A stretch of DNA of 64,000 nucleotides from Bacillus siamensis KCTC 13613 (GCF_000262045.1 NZ_AJVF01000041.1:525477-589476), one strand, 5' to 3'. Positions 1-9,734 are shown, counted from the first letter of the stretch. Made by a program: numbers and translations. Notes: generated by a model not told the origin, from the letters alone.

Positions 1-1240
1 GAGGTTTCAAAAAGACTACCAAATTAAAAAAGCAAAATCAGAAACAGAGCTGACAAGAGAGCTGACAAAGCTTGCGGCGAAAAATAAGGACGCTGTTACA
101 TATGCATCTTTTCTGGGGGCAGGAGTGTACGATCACTATCAGCCGGTTATCGTCGATCATGTGATTTCCCGGTCAGAGTTCTACACGGCATATACGCCTT
201 ACCAGCCTGAAATTTCACAAGGAGAGCTGCAGGCGATTTTTGAATTTCAAACGATGATTTGCGAGTTAACAGGTATGGATATTGCAAACTCCTCCATGTA
301 CGACGGGGGAACGGCGCTGGCAGAAGCGGCGATGCTTGCGTCAGGACATACGAAAAAGAAAAAAATCGTCATTTCCGCCGCCGTGCATCCGGAATCACGG
401 GATGTCCTGAAAACATACGCAAAAGGCCAATATATTGAAGTTGTAGAGGTGCCTGCAAAAAACGGCGTCACAGACCTTGACGCATTAGAACATGCCGTCT
501 GTGATGAAACGGCCGCTGTAATCGTCCAGTATCCGAACTTCTTCGGACAAATTGAGTCGTTAAAGGACATTGAGCCGCTCGCACATAAAGGGAACAGCCA
601 GCTGATTGTTTCTTCTAACCCGCTCGCCCTCGGTATTTTGACTCCGCCCGGAGCATACGGAGCTGATATCGTCGTCGGGGACGCGCAGCCTTTCGGCATA
701 CCTGCGGCGTTCGGCGGCCCGCACTGCGGCTATTTTGCGGTAACGAAAAAACTGATGAGAAAGGTGCCGGGCCGGCTTGTCGGCCAGACGGAGGATGAAA
801 ACGGGCGGAGAGGTTTTGTTCTCACCCTTCAGGCGCGAGAGCAGCATATCAGAAGAGACAAAGCCACCTCTAACATCTGCTCAAACCAGGCGCTGAATGC
901 GTTAGCGGCTTCAGTCGCGATGACGGCGCTCGGAAAAAACGGCGTCAAAGACATGGCCCGCCAAAATATACTGAAAGCCGATTACGCGAGACGCCAAGCG
1001 GAAAAAGCCGGCTTGCACGTAGCATTCGACGGCCCGATGTTTAATGAATTTGCCGTCAGGCTGAACCTCCCCGTCAAGGAAGCAAACCGGCGGCTCCTGC
1101 AAGACGGCATCATTGGCGGATATGACTTAGGCCTTGCGTATCCGGAATTGAATCAGCATATGCTTATTGCCGTCACAGAGCTGAGAACAAAAGAAGAGAT
1201 CGATTCGCTTATTGCGGGATTGGGGGATCAACATGAATAA
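1..1240 (+). CDS. gcvPA: Glycine dehydrogenase (decarboxylating) subunit 1, 5'-truncated
   Basis: N-terminal half of the two-subunit P protein of the glycine cleavage system, which decarboxylates glycine with PLP and passes the aminomethyl group to lipoyl-GcvH. The reading frame is open from base 2 ([11 protein letters not shown]...), so the gene starts outside the window; roughly the first 35 residues are missing by comparison with the B. subtilis protein. The fold-type I region is intact to the stop, with family signatures such as [20 protein letters not shown] and [23 protein letters not shown] is bound by the partner subunit GcvPB, whose gene overlaps this stop by 8 bp. Any glycine riboswitch would lie upstream of the window. 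Confidence 0.96.
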   Translation, partial: RFQKDYQIKKAKSETELTRELTKLAAKNKDAVTYASFLGAGVYDHYQPVIVDHVISRSEFYTAYTPYQPEISQGELQAIFEFQTMICELTGMDIANSSMYDGGTALAEAAMLASGHTKKKKIVISAAVHPESRDVLKTYAKGQYIEVVEVPAKNGVTDLDALEHAVCDETAAVIVQYPNFFGQIESLKDIEPLAHKGNSQLIVSSNPLALGILTPPGAYGADIVVGDAQPFGIPAAFGGPHCGYFAVTKKLMRKVPGRLVGQTEDENGRRGFVLTLQAREQHIRRDKATSNICSNQALNALAASVAMTALGKNGVKDMARQNILKADYARRQAEKAGLHVAFDGPMFNEFAVRLNLPVKEANRRLLQDGIIGGYDLGLAYPELNQHMLIAVTELRTKEEIDSLIAGLGDQHE

Positions 1241-2705
1241 TCAAGATCAGGCACTTATTTTTGAAATGTCCCGCGAAGGGCGTATCGGTTACAGCCTTCC
1301 GGAGCTTGATGTGCCGGAAACAGAGCTTGAAAGCCTTCTTCCCGGTGACTACATCCGCGATGAAGACGCAAAGCTCCCGGAAGTATCAGAGCTTGATATT
1401 ATGCGGCATTATACCGCTCTTTCCAGAAGAAACCACGGAGTTGATTCAGGTTTTTATCCGCTCGGCTCCTGTACGATGAAATACAATCCGAAATTAAATG
1501 AAAAAATTGCCCGGCTCCCAGGCTTTTCCGCCATCCACCCGCTTCAGGACGAGGACACGGTTCAGGGGGCGCTTGAGCTTTTATACGATTTAAGCGGACA
1601 TTTGGAGGAAATTACCGGCATGGACGAGGTGACGCTGCAGCCTGCCGCGGGCGCTCACGGCGAATGGACCGGCCTGATGATGATCCGCGCCTATCATGAA
1701 GCGCGCGGGGACTTCGGACGGACGAAGGTCATTGTCCCTGATTCAGCTCACGGCACGAATCCGGCATCCGCTACGGTCGCCGGTTTTGAAACGATTACCG
1801 TCAAGTCGAATGAACACGGACTGGTTGACATTGAAGATCTGAAAAGAGCGGTAAATGAAGAAACAGCGGCGCTGATGCTGACGAATCCGAACACCCTCGG
1901 ATTATTTGAGGAAAACATTACGGAAATGGCTGAAATCGTCCATCAGGCCGGCGGAAAACTTTACTATGACGGAGCGAATTTAAATGCCGTTTTAAGTAAA
2001 GCAAGACCGGGAGATATGGGGTTTGACGTCGTTCACCTTAATCTGCATAAAACATTTACCGGGCCGCACGGCGGGGGAGGACCGGGTTCGGGGCCGGTCG
2101 GAGTAAAAAAAGAATTCATTCCGTATCTGCCGAAACCCGTTCTCACGAAAAAAGAGGGCCGTTTGACTTTTGACGATGACCGCCCGCAATCGATCGGGCG
2201 CGTAAAGCCTTATTACGGCAACTTCGGCATTAATGTCAGAGCCTACACGTATATCCGTTCTATGGGGCCTGACGGCTTAAAAGCAGTGACCGAAAACGCG
2301 GTTTTAAATGCAAATTATATGATGAGAAGACTCGCGCCTTATTATGATCTCCCGTATGATCGTCATTGCAAGCATGAATTTGTGTTATCGGGAAGAAGGC
2401 AGAAAAAGCTCGGCGTAAGAACGCTTGATATCGCTAAACGGCTTTTAGATTTCGGTTATCACCCGCCGACTGTGTATTTCCCGCTAAATGTTGAAGAAAG
2501 CATCATGATCGAACCGACGGAAACGGAATCCAAGGAAACGCTTGATGCGTTTATAGATGCGATGATTCAAATTGCGCGGGAGGCGGAGGAATCGCCTGAA
2601 ATCGTTCAGGAGGCGCCGCATACCACGGTAGTCAAAAGAATGGATGAAACCAAGGCCGCAAGAAAGCCGGTTTTAAAATACGAACATACATCTGAAGGGG
2701 TGTAA
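1233..2705 (+). CDS. gcvPB: Glycine dehydrogenase (decarboxylating) subunit 2
   Basis: C-terminal, PLP-binding half of the split P protein (490 aa). The PLP-lysine motif [16 protein letters not shown] is present, with Lys at residue 273. The glycine-rich stretch after it and the SCTMKYNPK signature near residue 87 are typical of the family. I chose the ATG at 1233 (MNNQDQ), preceded by GGGGGAT and overlapping the end of gcvPA. An in-frame start 21 bp upstream has no ribosome-binding site. Overlap implies translational coupling and 1:1 subunit supply. The operon ends here at a strong hairpin terminator. Confidence 0.97.
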   Translation: MNNQDQALIFEMSREGRIGYSLPELDVPETELESLLPGDYIRDEDAKLPEVSELDIMRHYTALSRRNHGVDSGFYPLGSCTMKYNPKLNEKIARLPGFSAIHPLQDEDTVQGALELLYDLSGHLEEITGMDEVTLQPAAGAHGEWTGLMMIRAYHEARGDFGRTKVIVPDSAHGTNPASATVAGFETITVKSNEHGLVDIEDLKRAVNEETAALMLTNPNTLGLFEENITEMAEIVHQAGGKLYYDGANLNAVLSKARPGDMGFDVVHLNLHKTFTGPHGGGGPGSGPVGVKKEFIPYLPKPVLTKKEGRLTFDDDRPQSIGRVKPYYGNFGINVRAYTYIRSMGPDGLKAVTENAVLNANYMMRRLAPYYDLPYDRHCKHEFVLSGRRQKKLGVRTLDIAKRLLDFGYHPPTVYFPLNVEESIMIEPTETESKETLDAFIDAMIQIAREAEESPEIVQEAPHTTVVKRMDETKAARKPVLKYEHTSEGV

Positions 2706-2708
2706 AAA

Positions 2709-2741
2709 AAAGAGCTTCCGTATAAACGGAAAGCTCTTTTT
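2709..2741. terminator. Bidirectional terminator between gcvPB and yqhL
   Basis: The stem AGAGCTT-CCGT / ACGGAAAGCTCT (one bulged base) with a 3-4 nt loop is flanked by an A-run on the left and a T-run on the right. It can therefore end both gcvPB and the convergent yqhL. Confidence 0.85.
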
Positions 2742-2743
2742 CA

Positions 2744-3127
2744 TTATTGGTTCTTTGCTTTAATTTTTCCGCCCCATTTTTTAAATCCGCCTTTCAGGTT
2801 GTAAATATCCTTGCAGCCGTGTTTGCGGAGCGTCTGTGCCGCGCGGCCGCTGCGGACATTGTTTTGGCAGTACAGATAAACGGGTTTATCAGGACGGATT
2901 TCGCTTTTGCGCTGTTTCAGCTGTGAAAGCGGAATGTTGCGCGCGCCGAGAATATGGCCGCCTTCAAATTCATTCGGTTCACGGACGTCAATCAGCTGCG
3001 CTTTTCTGTAGCCCGCGCGGAATTCCTCTTCCGTAAGTGTTTTCATTAAACGCTGTTGGTAAAAATACGACACGATCATATAAACGATAAACGCCGCAAC
3101 AATAATTAAAGCAATCATATTAGACAA
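2744..3127 (-). CDS. yqhL: Membrane-anchored rhodanese-like protein YqhL
   Basis: A 127-aa protein with one N-terminal membrane segment (about residues 3-20, IALIIVAAFIVYMIVSYFY) followed by a single rhodanese domain. The domain carries the LIDVREPNEFEGGHI motif and the active-site loop YCQNNVRSG with the catalytic cysteine near residue 88, so it is probably a sulfurtransferase or related persulfide enzyme facing the cytoplasm. The start is TTG, placed 10 nt after a good AAAGGAG; the ATG three codons later lies about 19 nt from that site and is less likely. It stands alone and is convergent with gcvPB. The substrate is unknown. Confidence 0.88.
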   Translation of the reverse strand: MSNMIALIIVAAFIVYMIVSYFYQQRLMKTLTEEEFRAGYRKAQLIDVREPNEFEGGHILGARNIPLSQLKQRKSEIRPDKPVYLYCQNNVRSGRAAQTLRKHGCKDIYNLKGGFKKWGGKIKAKNQ

Positions 3128-3320
3128 TGCGATTCTACTCCTTTAGCTTATAAAATCAAAACCCTGCTTCCTGAAAACAAGGCTCACCGGACGTTTTGGG
3201 ACAAATACTATTATAGTAAAGCATGGAGCGATTGTCATCCTTAATGAAACGAAATATTTTTCATTTTCACGGCAGTTTGATAAACTGATTTTACTAAAAC
3301 GATAAAGAAGGGTTCAATGT

Positions 3321-4157
3321 ATGGAAAAAGAAACATGGCGGTTTATTGACTCAGGGAACGAAAGCCCGGCATTTAACATGGCGCTGGATGAAGCGCTTTT
3401 ATATTGGCACAGCCAAAAGAAAATTCCCCCGGTGATCCGTTTTTACGGGTGGAATCCGGCAACATTGTCTGTCGGATATTTTCAAAATATTAAGAAGGAA
3501 ATTAACTTTGACGCAGTACATAAACACGGTCTCGGGTTTGTCAGAAGACCGACAGGCGGACGGGGTGTTCTGCATGATAAAGAATTGACATACAGCGTCA
3601 TCGTTTCAGAGGATCACCCGGAAATGCCGGCCACGGTGACAGAGGCGTACCGGGTCATTTCAGAAGGCATTCTGCAGGGATTCAGAAACCTTGGGCTTGA
3701 TGCCTACTTTGCGATTCCGCGCACGGAGAAAGAAAAAGAAAGCCTGAAAAATCCGCGCTCGTCCGTTTGCTTTGATGCGCCTTCGTGGTATGAGCTGGTC
3801 GTCGAAGGACGCAAAGTTGCGGGAAGCGCCCAGACACGCCAAAAAGGCGTTATTCTTCAGCACGGCTCCATCCTGCTTGACATTGATGAGGACAAGCTGT
3901 TTGATCTGTTTTTATATCCGAGCGACAGAGTCCGTGAGCGCATGCAGCGGAATTTCAAAAACAAAGCGGTAGCCATCAACGCCTTAGCCCAAAAACCGGT
4001 AACGATGGATGAAGCCAGAACCGCTTTTAAAGCCGGTTTTGAGGAAGGCCTGAACATTCATCTTGAACCTTACACGCTCACTCCTGAAGAGCTTGCGTTT
4101 GTCAATGAGCTGGCCGAGACGAAATACGCGTCTGACGAATGGAATTATAAGCGCTGA
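3321..4157 (+). CDS. lipM: Octanoyl-[GcvH]:protein N-octanoyltransferase LipM
   Basis: Moves octanoate from octanoyl-ACP to the lipoyl domain of GcvH, the first committed step of lipoate synthesis in Bacillus. At 278 aa it has a BPL/LplA-LipB fold. [18 protein letters not shown] is the substrate-binding stretch. The catalytic cysteine is at residue 150 in [15 protein letters not shown], and the conserved lysine lies in [11 protein letters not shown]. Both are key residues of experimentally studied LipM. It is a single gene with an AAGAAGGG ribosome site. Its place beside gcvP fits the need for lipoylated GcvH, and the branched-chain dehydrogenase encoded later in this window also depends on lipoate. 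Confidence 0.96.
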   Translation: MEKETWRFIDSGNESPAFNMALDEALLYWHSQKKIPPVIRFYGWNPATLSVGYFQNIKKEINFDAVHKHGLGFVRRPTGGRGVLHDKELTYSVIVSEDHPEMPATVTEAYRVISEGILQGFRNLGLDAYFAIPRTEKEKESLKNPRSSVCFDAPSWYELVVEGRKVAGSAQTRQKGVILQHGSILLDIDEDKLFDLFLYPSDRVRERMQRNFKNKAVAINALAQKPVTMDEARTAFKAGFEEGLNIHLEPYTLTPEELAFVNELAETKYASDEWNYKR

Positions 4158-4256
4158 TTAAGGCTTGACAGGCCGGAAGCATCCTTGTTTTTTCATAACC
4201 GTTAGTGTAAACTTGTAATGGTTTATTAAGTTAAGGTGCTTTTTGGGAGGGGTACG

Positions 4257-4685
4257 ATGACAACACCAAGTATGGAAGATTATATTGAACAGATTTATAT
4301 GCTGATAGAAGAAAAAGGATATGCGCGGGTTTCTGATATCGCGGAAGCTTTGGCAGTCCATCCCTCCTCTGTAACGAAAATGGTTCAAAAACTAGATAAA
4401 GACGAGTATTTGATTTATGAAAAATATCGCGGGCTCGTATTGACGTCAAAAGGCAAAAAGATCGGCAAACGGCTCGTATACAGACACGAATTGCTTGAGC
4501 AGTTTTTACGAATCATTGGTGTTGATGAAGAGAAGATTTACAATGATGTAGAAGGAATCGAACATCATCTGAGCTGGAACAGCATTGACCGCATCGGCGA
4601 TCTCGTCCAGTATTTTGAAGATGACGACAGCCGGAAAAAAGAATTGAAATCCGTACAGAAAAAAACCGAAACTCCCGGTGAATAA
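4257..4685 (+). CDS. mntR: Manganese-dependent transcriptional regulator MntR
   Basis: A 142-aa DtxR-family repressor that binds Mn(II) and shuts off manganese uptake genes (mntH, mntABCD in B. subtilis); it can also activate manganese efflux genes. The N-terminal winged helix ([22 protein letters not shown]) is followed by a dimerisation domain. Metal ligands D8 and E11 are visible in [12 protein letters not shown], and the His/Glu set (HELLEQF, VEGIEHH) is conserved. The start is the ATG preceded by GGGAGGGG; an earlier in-frame start has no such signal. The length equals that of the B. subtilis protein. It is monocistronic and followed by a terminator. Confidence 0.97.
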   Translation: MTTPSMEDYIEQIYMLIEEKGYARVSDIAEALAVHPSSVTKMVQKLDKDEYLIYEKYRGLVLTSKGKKIGKRLVYRHELLEQFLRIIGVDEEKIYNDVEGIEHHLSWNSIDRIGDLVQYFEDDDSRKKELKSVQKKTETPGE

Positions 4686-4687
4686 AA

Positions 4688-4716
4688 GGGCGGCCCAAAT
4701 AGGGCGCCCTTTTTTT
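4688..4716 (+). terminator. mntR terminator
   Basis: GGGCGGCCC / GGGCGCCC stem (one bulge) around an AAATA loop, followed by seven T. Confidence 0.85.
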
Positions 4717-4798
4717 AATGTCTTCATTCTTTGGTCTATTTCCCCAAGCCGTTTCTTAAAATAATAATACACCTTGGATGGAAGGGAGAGGGCGCGCT

Positions 4799-5674
4799 AT
4801 GCAGATTGACGGCGTATTTTCGGGCGGGGGAATAAAAGGGGTGGCGCTTGCCGGCGCTTATGAAGCGCTGGAAGAAAAGGGCTTTCGCTTTGAAAGGCTC
4901 GCCGGAACAAGCGCCGGCGCGATTATTGCCGCATTGATCGCTGCGGGCTACACGAGCAGAGAGGTTCATGCGATCATCGATGATGTCGACGGAAGGCAAT
5001 TGCTTGATCAGAGATGCTCATTCCTCCCGCTGAAAATCCTGCAGTGGGTGTCGATATATTGGCGCCTCGGATTATACAGAGGCGATGTGCTGGAAAAGTG
5101 GATTGCGGATAAATTAAAAGCGAAGGGCATCATCGCGTTCGGCGATATGAAAAAAGGATCGCTCCGTCTGATCGCTTCAGATCTGACGAACGGAACGATG
5201 ATCGTGCTTCCCGACGACCTTCCCCGCTACGGATTAAATCCGGAGGTGTTCCCGGTTGCCAGAGCTGTCAGAATGAGCTGCAGCATCCCTTATTTTTTTG
5301 AACCGATTAAACTGAAGACCGAAAAAGGCATTTCAACGGTTGTTGACGGCGGCGTGTTAAGCAATTTTCCGATTTGGCTGTTTTCAAAAGAGCGCAAACG
5401 GCCGGTCATCGGAATTTCACTTTCCCCTAATGAAAAAGAGCGTCCGAAGAAATCAATCCGGAACGCTTTTGAGCTGTTCGGCGCTTTGTTTGAAACGATG
5501 AAAGACGCTCATGATGCCAGACATATCGCGACAAAGTACGAACAGAATATTATTTTTATTCCCGTGGAACATGTGATGGCGACGGAGTTTCACCTCACAC
5601 CGCAAAAAAAACTAGCTCTCATTGAGCTAGGAAAAAGCAAAACAGAGCAATTTTTGAAGCAATGGAGCTATTAA
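4799..5674 (+). CDS. yqhO: Patatin-like phospholipase family protein YqhO
   Basis: A 291-aa bacterial patatin-type acyl hydrolase. Family motifs appear in order: the oxyanion motif GGGIKG (residues 9-14), the nucleophile elbow GTSAG (near residue 40) and the DGG of the Ser-Asp dyad (near residue 185). It is expected to be a cytoplasmic or membrane-associated lipid esterase, but no substrate can be named from sequence. The start is the ATG after GGGAGAGG; an upstream in-frame start lacks a ribosome site. Its last codons overlap the convergent yqhP by 4 bp, and each gene carries a terminator-like hairpin for the other. Confidence 0.9.
   Translation: MQIDGVFSGGGIKGVALAGAYEALEEKGFRFERLAGTSAGAIIAALIAAGYTSREVHAIIDDVDGRQLLDQRCSFLPLKILQWVSIYWRLGLYRGDVLEKWIADKLKAKGIIAFGDMKKGSLRLIASDLTNGTMIVLPDDLPRYGLNPEVFPVARAVRMSCSIPYFFEPIKLKTEKGISTVVDGGVLSNFPIWLFSKERKRPVIGISLSPNEKERPKKSIRNAFELFGALFETMKDAHDARHIATKYEQNIIFIPVEHVMATEFHLTPQKKLALIELGKSKTEQFLKQWSY
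5603..5630 (-). terminator. yqhP terminator embedded in yqhO
   Basis: CTAGCTC-TCATT-GAGCTAG is a perfect 7-bp stem. Read on the minus strand it is followed directly by eight T, so it is an intrinsic terminator for yqhP located inside the last codons of yqhO. Confidence 0.7.
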
Positions 5675-5695
5675 AAAAGCGCTCTGTTTTTCTTT
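5639..5695 (+). terminator. Possible yqhO terminator spanning the yqhO/yqhP overlap
   Basis: AAAACAGAGC pairs perfectly with GCTCTGTTTT across a 32-nt loop and is followed by T-rich sequence. The loop is long for an intrinsic terminator, so the call is moderate. The downstream arm lies inside yqhP. Confidence 0.5.
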
Positions 5696-6066
5696 TTATT
5701 CTTTTTACCTTCTATGACGGTAAGCTGGGTCTGGCTTTTTTTCTTAAGAATCATCGGCTTCGGTCTGCTGCTGCTCGGCACGCTCCGCAAATGGCTGACC
5801 CGCCCCCTGTGGCCGGCGCGGTGCTTCGCTTTTTGCTCCTTCATTCGGAGCCGCGATTGTTTGGCCGCTTTTCTGAAAGCGGTTCCGTCACGTCCGGCGC
5901 GGCGGTTCAGGACCGATCTCACGATAAAATAAATAATGATGCCTGCGATAATGACGGTGATCGCTCTTGAGATCATCTGCCCGGGGTTTGTGACCGCCGC
6001 ATAAATGAAACCGAATGCGCCAAGCGCTATTAATACAGCAAAAAAAGGTTGTACACGATGATTCAT
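5671..6066 (-). CDS. yqhP: Small membrane protein YqhP (SA1362-like)
   Basis: A 131-aa protein with two N-terminal hydrophobic segments (about residues 6-24 and 31-49) and then a strongly basic, low-complexity tail rich in Lys and Arg. This organisation matches B. subtilis YqhP and related proteins of unknown function. The start ATG follows a GGAGGTGGGC sequence. It lies 3' of yqhQ on the same strand, with 36 bp between the yqhP start and the yqhQ stop; yqhQ is read towards the other side only by its own start, so the two may form a yqhQ-yqhP transcription unit. No function is assigned. Confidence 0.85.
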   Translation of the reverse strand: MNHRVQPFFAVLIALGAFGFIYAAVTNPGQMISRAITVIIAGIIIYFIVRSVLNRRAGRDGTAFRKAAKQSRLRMKEQKAKHRAGHRGRVSHLRSVPSSSRPKPMILKKKSQTQLTVIEGKKNKKKNRALF

Positions 6067-6102
6067 AACTGCCCACCTCCGAAAATAATAACAGGTAACG
6101 GT

Positions 6103-7059
6103 TCAGATTGCGTTGTGAGACGGCTTTTCGCTCTGTTCTGAAATGTCTTCCAGTCTGAGAAGCTCGTTAAAGCTTTCTATGGCAACCTCGACCTGGTCAT
6201 CTTCCGGTTCCTTTGTCGTTAAAAGCTGCAGCCACAGGCCTGGATAACCGAGCACCTTCAAAACGGGGATATGCCGAACCCTGTTCGTCAGCTGGAGCAC
6301 TTCAAAGGAGATGCCGAGGACGGCCGGTATAAGCGCAATCCTGTCTAAAATCCGCACCCAAAGCGGATCTGTCGGAACGAGTAAATAGACAAACATGCCG
6401 ACAATGATCGTAAATAAGATAAAGCTTGAACCGCATCGGTAATGAAGCCGCGACTGTTTCTGAACATTTTCTATCGTAATTGGTAAATTCTGTTCATAAC
6501 AGTTTATGACCTTATGTTCGGCTCCATGATATTGAAACACTCTTTTAATTAACGGCGTCATTGATAAAAAATAAATGTAGCCGAGAAGCAGGATAAGCTT
6601 AAACAGGCTTTCGATGCCGATCTGCGCGGCGTCTGAGGAAAAAACGGGCCTTACAAGCTCAGCTAAAAAGACCGGGACGAGCGTAAAAACGAATTTGCTG
6701 AACAAAAACGATAGAACGCCGATCACCGCCAGGCTGAAAAACATCGATAATCCCGAACCCTTCTTATCTTCCTGTTCCAGCTTGGCGTCATCTTGGGGGT
6801 CAAGCCCGTAACGTTCGCTGGAGAAGTTTAAATGCTTTGTGCCGTTGGCGCTTGCCTCGATAATTGCGACGATTCCCCGCAAAAAAGGAATCTTTTTTAA
6901 AACCGAAAGCTTGGGGTTCGGCACTCTCGGAAGCTTGAAAAAATCAATGCTTCCGTCATTCCTGCGGATGGCGGTAACATAATTTTTTCTGCCGCCGAAC
7001 ATTACCCCTTCAACGACAGCCTGACCGCCGTATGCGGGCGGCGTTTTGTGTTTGGACAT
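6103..7059 (-). CDS. yqhQ: DUF1385 family membrane protein YqhQ
   Basis: A 318-aa member of the DUF1385 family, predicted in the literature to be metal-dependent. The N-terminus has the family signature YGGQAVVEGVMFGG. Several membrane segments follow in the middle (about residues 105-180 and 215-255), separated by the conserved FQYHGAEHKVINCYE block, whose His and Glu residues are the likely metal ligands, and LHYRCGSSF. It is widespread in Firmicutes and has no confirmed activity. It is upstream of yqhP on the same strand and divergent from yqhR. Confidence 0.9.
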   Translation of the reverse strand: MSKHKTPPAYGGQAVVEGVMFGGRKNYVTAIRRNDGSIDFFKLPRVPNPKLSVLKKIPFLRGIVAIIEASANGTKHLNFSSERYGLDPQDDAKLEQEDKKGSGLSMFFSLAVIGVLSFLFSKFVFTLVPVFLAELVRPVFSSDAAQIGIESLFKLILLLGYIYFLSMTPLIKRVFQYHGAEHKVINCYEQNLPITIENVQKQSRLHYRCGSSFILFTIIVGMFVYLLVPTDPLWVRILDRIALIPAVLGISFEVLQLTNRVRHIPVLKVLGYPGLWLQLLTTKEPEDDQVEVAIESFNELLRLEDISEQSEKPSHNAI

Positions 7060-7280
7060 TGTTTATCAACCTGCCTGTTTTCTTAGGATTTACTAACCAT
7101 TTCCTTTCACTCTATTGTACAGGAAACAGCGGTAAACCTCTAGTTTGACAGCCGGAAAATCAATGCTTTTTCTACAAGCAGTATACCCGGTTTCCTTAGA
7201 ATTTACTCATTAAATGAAAATATGGCGGAACTTTTTATGACTTTTCAATTTTGGGGCATTCTATGACTGGAGGTGCCATG

Positions 7281-7811
7281 ATGACCAGCGAAAAACATTC
7301 AGAACAGGAAGAAAAAAAGAAGCAGGGTGATGATCAGCAGCCTGTTTCATTTACCGGCAGAATTTGCGGTATCGGATTTGCCGGCGGTGTATTTTGGAGT
7401 TTGATCGGCTATCTCGGATATATCTTTCATTTTTCAGAGATCAGTCCCAACATGATCCTTCAGCCGTTTATGATCGGAGAATGGAAAAAACAATGGCTCG
7501 GCACGATGGTCAGCATCGTTGTCATCGGATTCATTTCGATTGCCGGGGCATTTATATATTTCGTCTGTCTGAAGCGTTTTAAAACGATGTGGCCGGGGAT
7601 GGTATACGGCGTCATTTTATGGTGCGCGGTTTTTTTCTTATTCAATCCGATTTTCGAAGACGTGAAATCTGTCACTGAATTGAAATCAGATACAATCGTG
7701 ACGACAATTTGCCTTTACATTCTGTATGGTTTGTTTGTCGGCTACTCGATTTCTTTCAACTACAATGAGCTTACGTCAGACAAGCTTGCAAGGGCGCTCG
7801 GCAACAAGTGA
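7281..7811 (+). CDS. yqhR: Conserved membrane protein YqhR
   Basis: A 176-aa protein with a hydrophilic, Glu/Lys/Gln-rich N-terminus (about 25 residues) followed by four predicted membrane segments (about 30-53, 75-98, 110-128 and 143-163). It matches B. subtilis YqhR, a membrane protein of unknown function restricted to spore formers as far as I recall. Two adjacent ATG codons follow GGAGGTG; the second (7281) has the better 7-nt spacing, and the first (7278) adds one Met. A terminator hairpin follows at once. In 168 the next gene is aroQ, which is not present here. Confidence 0.85.
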   Translation: MTSEKHSEQEEKKKQGDDQQPVSFTGRICGIGFAGGVFWSLIGYLGYIFHFSEISPNMILQPFMIGEWKKQWLGTMVSIVVIGFISIAGAFIYFVCLKRFKTMWPGMVYGVILWCAVFFLFNPIFEDVKSVTELKSDTIVTTICLYILYGLFVGYSISFNYNELTSDKLARALGNK

Positions 7812-7841
7812 ATAAGTGTATAATCCCTGTCCGGTATGGTA

Positions 7842-7869
7842 AAATGTTCACGAGAAGTGAACATTTTTT
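7842..7869 (+). terminator. yqhR terminator
   Basis: AAATGTTCAC-GAGAA-GTGAACATTT is a perfect 10-bp stem ending in a T-run. Confidence 0.88.
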
Positions 7870-7942
7870 ATGCTGAAAACCGGATGGGGATGCTCCCGCG
7901 GTGTCAGGCGGCAGTCAAGAATCGGCGAGGAGGAGAAAAGGA

Positions 7943-9004
7943 ATGAAACTTGAGAAATTGCGAAATCTGTTCGGTCAGCTGGATATAGACGGAATGTTGG
8001 TGACAAGCTCCGCCAATCTGCAGTATATGACGGGATTTACGGGTTCGTCAGGTCTTGCGGTCATATCGAAAGAACGCGCGGCATTTATCACGGATTTCCG
8101 TTACACCGAGCAGGCGAAGGCGCAAGTGAAGGGCTTTGATATTATCGAGCACGGCGGAAGCTTAATCCAAACCGCTGCGGATACGATTCTTGAGTACGGC
8201 ATTAAAAAACTCGGCTTTGAACAAAACAGCATGACGTACGGAACATATGCATCCTACCAAGCGGTGCTGCAGGAAGCGGAGATGGTTCCCGTCGCGGATT
8301 CCGTTGAAAAGTTGCGCTTGATTAAGTCAAGTGAAGAGATTAAGATATTAGAGGAAGCTGCGAAGATTGCGGATGATGCGTTTGAACATATTCTGACGTT
8401 TATCAAACCGGGCATCTCAGAGATTTCAGTTGCGAATGAGCTTGAATTTTATATGAGACGTCAGGGAGCAGACGGTTCTTCCTTTGATATGATCGTCGCC
8501 TCGGGAGTGAGATCCAGCCTTCCGCACGGAGTGGCAAGCGGCAAATTGATTGAAAAGGGAGACTTGGTCACGCTCGATTTCGGCGCGTATTATAAAGGCT
8601 ATTGTTCTGATATCACACGCACCGTCGCGGTCGGAGAGCCAAGTGATAAACTGAAAGAAATTTATCAGGTCGTATACGATGCCCAGGCGCTTGGCGTTTT
8701 GCATATTAAACCCGGCATGACGGGAAAAGAAGCGGATGCCCTGACGAGGGATCACATCACCGCGAAAGGCTACGGACAGTATTTCGGCCATTCAACAGGA
8801 CACGGATTCGGAATGGAGGTCCATGAATCACCGGGGCTGTCTTTCAGGTCATCGGCCGTTCTTGAGCCGGGCATGGCGGTAACGGTTGAGCCGGGCATAT
8901 ACATACCGGAAGTTGGGGGCGCAAGAATCGAAGATGATATCATCATCACAGAGGACGGCAACCGGACAATTACGCATTCCCCTAAAGAATTAATTATTTT
9001 GTGA
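7943..9004 (+). CDS. yqhT: Xaa-Pro aminopeptidase-like M24 peptidase YqhT
   Basis: A 353-aa M24 metallopeptidase with a creatinase-like N-terminal domain (about 1-125) and a pita-bread catalytic domain. Metal ligands are visible in order: Asp in LDFGAYYKG, Asp in CSDITRT, His in HSTGHGFGMEVHE, Glu in VEPGIY and Glu in RIEDDI. It should remove N-terminal residues preceding proline, as in PepQ/PepP enzymes. I chose the ATG after GAGGAGGAGAAAAGGA. A GTG 42 bp upstream is in frame but reads through what looks like a remnant of the missing aroQ. efp follows 24 bp downstream in the same transcript. Confidence 0.92.
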   Translation: MKLEKLRNLFGQLDIDGMLVTSSANLQYMTGFTGSSGLAVISKERAAFITDFRYTEQAKAQVKGFDIIEHGGSLIQTAADTILEYGIKKLGFEQNSMTYGTYASYQAVLQEAEMVPVADSVEKLRLIKSSEEIKILEEAAKIADDAFEHILTFIKPGISEISVANELEFYMRRQGADGSSFDMIVASGVRSSLPHGVASGKLIEKGDLVTLDFGAYYKGYCSDITRTVAVGEPSDKLKEIYQVVYDAQALGVLHIKPGMTGKEADALTRDHITAKGYGQYFGHSTGHGFGMEVHESPGLSFRSSAVLEPGMAVTVEPGIYIPEVGGARIEDDIIITEDGNRTITHSPKELIIL

Positions 9005-9028
9005 TTGGAATATAGGAGGACATCAAAC

Positions 9029-9586
9029 ATGATTTCAGTTAACGATTTTCGTACAGGATTAACGATTGAAGTAGACGGCGGCATTTGGCGCGTCGTTGAC
9101 TTCCAGCACGTAAAGCCGGGAAAAGGCGCGGCATTTGTCCGTTCTAAATTGCGCAATCTGCGCACGGGCGCTATTCAGGAGAAAACATTCCGTGCTGGTG
9201 AAAAAGTGGCGAAAGCGCAAATCGAAACAAAAACGATGCAGTATCTTTATGCCAACGGAGATCAGCACGTGTTCATGGATACAAGCTCATATGAACAGCT
9301 TGAATTGAACGAAAACCAAATCGAAGAAGAATTAAAATATCTTTTGGAAAATATGTCTGTGCACATCATGATGTATCAATCTGAAACGCTCGGTATTGAA
9401 CTGCCGAACACAGTTGAACTGAAAGTTGTTGAAACAGAGCCGGGAATTAAAGGCGACACGGCGTCAGGCGGCACAAAACCTGCCAAAACGGAAACAGGTC
9501 TTGTCGTAAACGTACCGTTCTTCGTGAACGAAGGCGATACGCTTGTTGTAAATACATCAGACGGCTCTTACGTGTCAAGAGCATAG
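9029..9586 (+). CDS. efp: Translation elongation factor P
   Basis: A 185-aa EF-P with the usual three beta-barrel domains. It enters the ribosomal E site and relieves stalling at polyproline. The tip lysine that is modified (5-aminopentanolylated in B. subtilis) is K32, seen in [10 protein letters not shown]. The C-terminal signature [16 protein letters not shown] is present. The ATG follows TATAGGAGGACATC; an upstream in-frame start lies in the yqhT stop region without a signal. It is probably co-transcribed with yqhT. A weakly paired hairpin with a long T-run follows. Confidence 0.97.
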   Translation: MISVNDFRTGLTIEVDGGIWRVVDFQHVKPGKGAAFVRSKLRNLRTGAIQEKTFRAGEKVAKAQIETKTMQYLYANGDQHVFMDTSSYEQLELNENQIEEELKYLLENMSVHIMMYQSETLGIELPNTVELKVVETEPGIKGDTASGGTKPAKTETGLVVNVPFFVNEGDTLVVNTSDGSYVSRA

Positions 9587-9601
9587 TCAAAGACACACGA
9601 A

Positions 9602-9633
9602 GTCTGCTCCTTTTACGGGGCAGGCTTTTTTTT
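9602..9633 (+). terminator. efp terminator
   Basis: GTCTGCTCC / GGGGCAGGC stem (two G-U pairs) with a TTTTAC loop and eight T. Confidence 0.8.
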
Positions 9634-9734
9634 GCGTTCTGAAACAGAATCTTTCTTCTATATGAAAATAGTGAGACTACTTCCGTCAGCTAGAGCATAT
9701 AGTGTAACAAAATGCTTGAAGTTGGGGGATTGCA

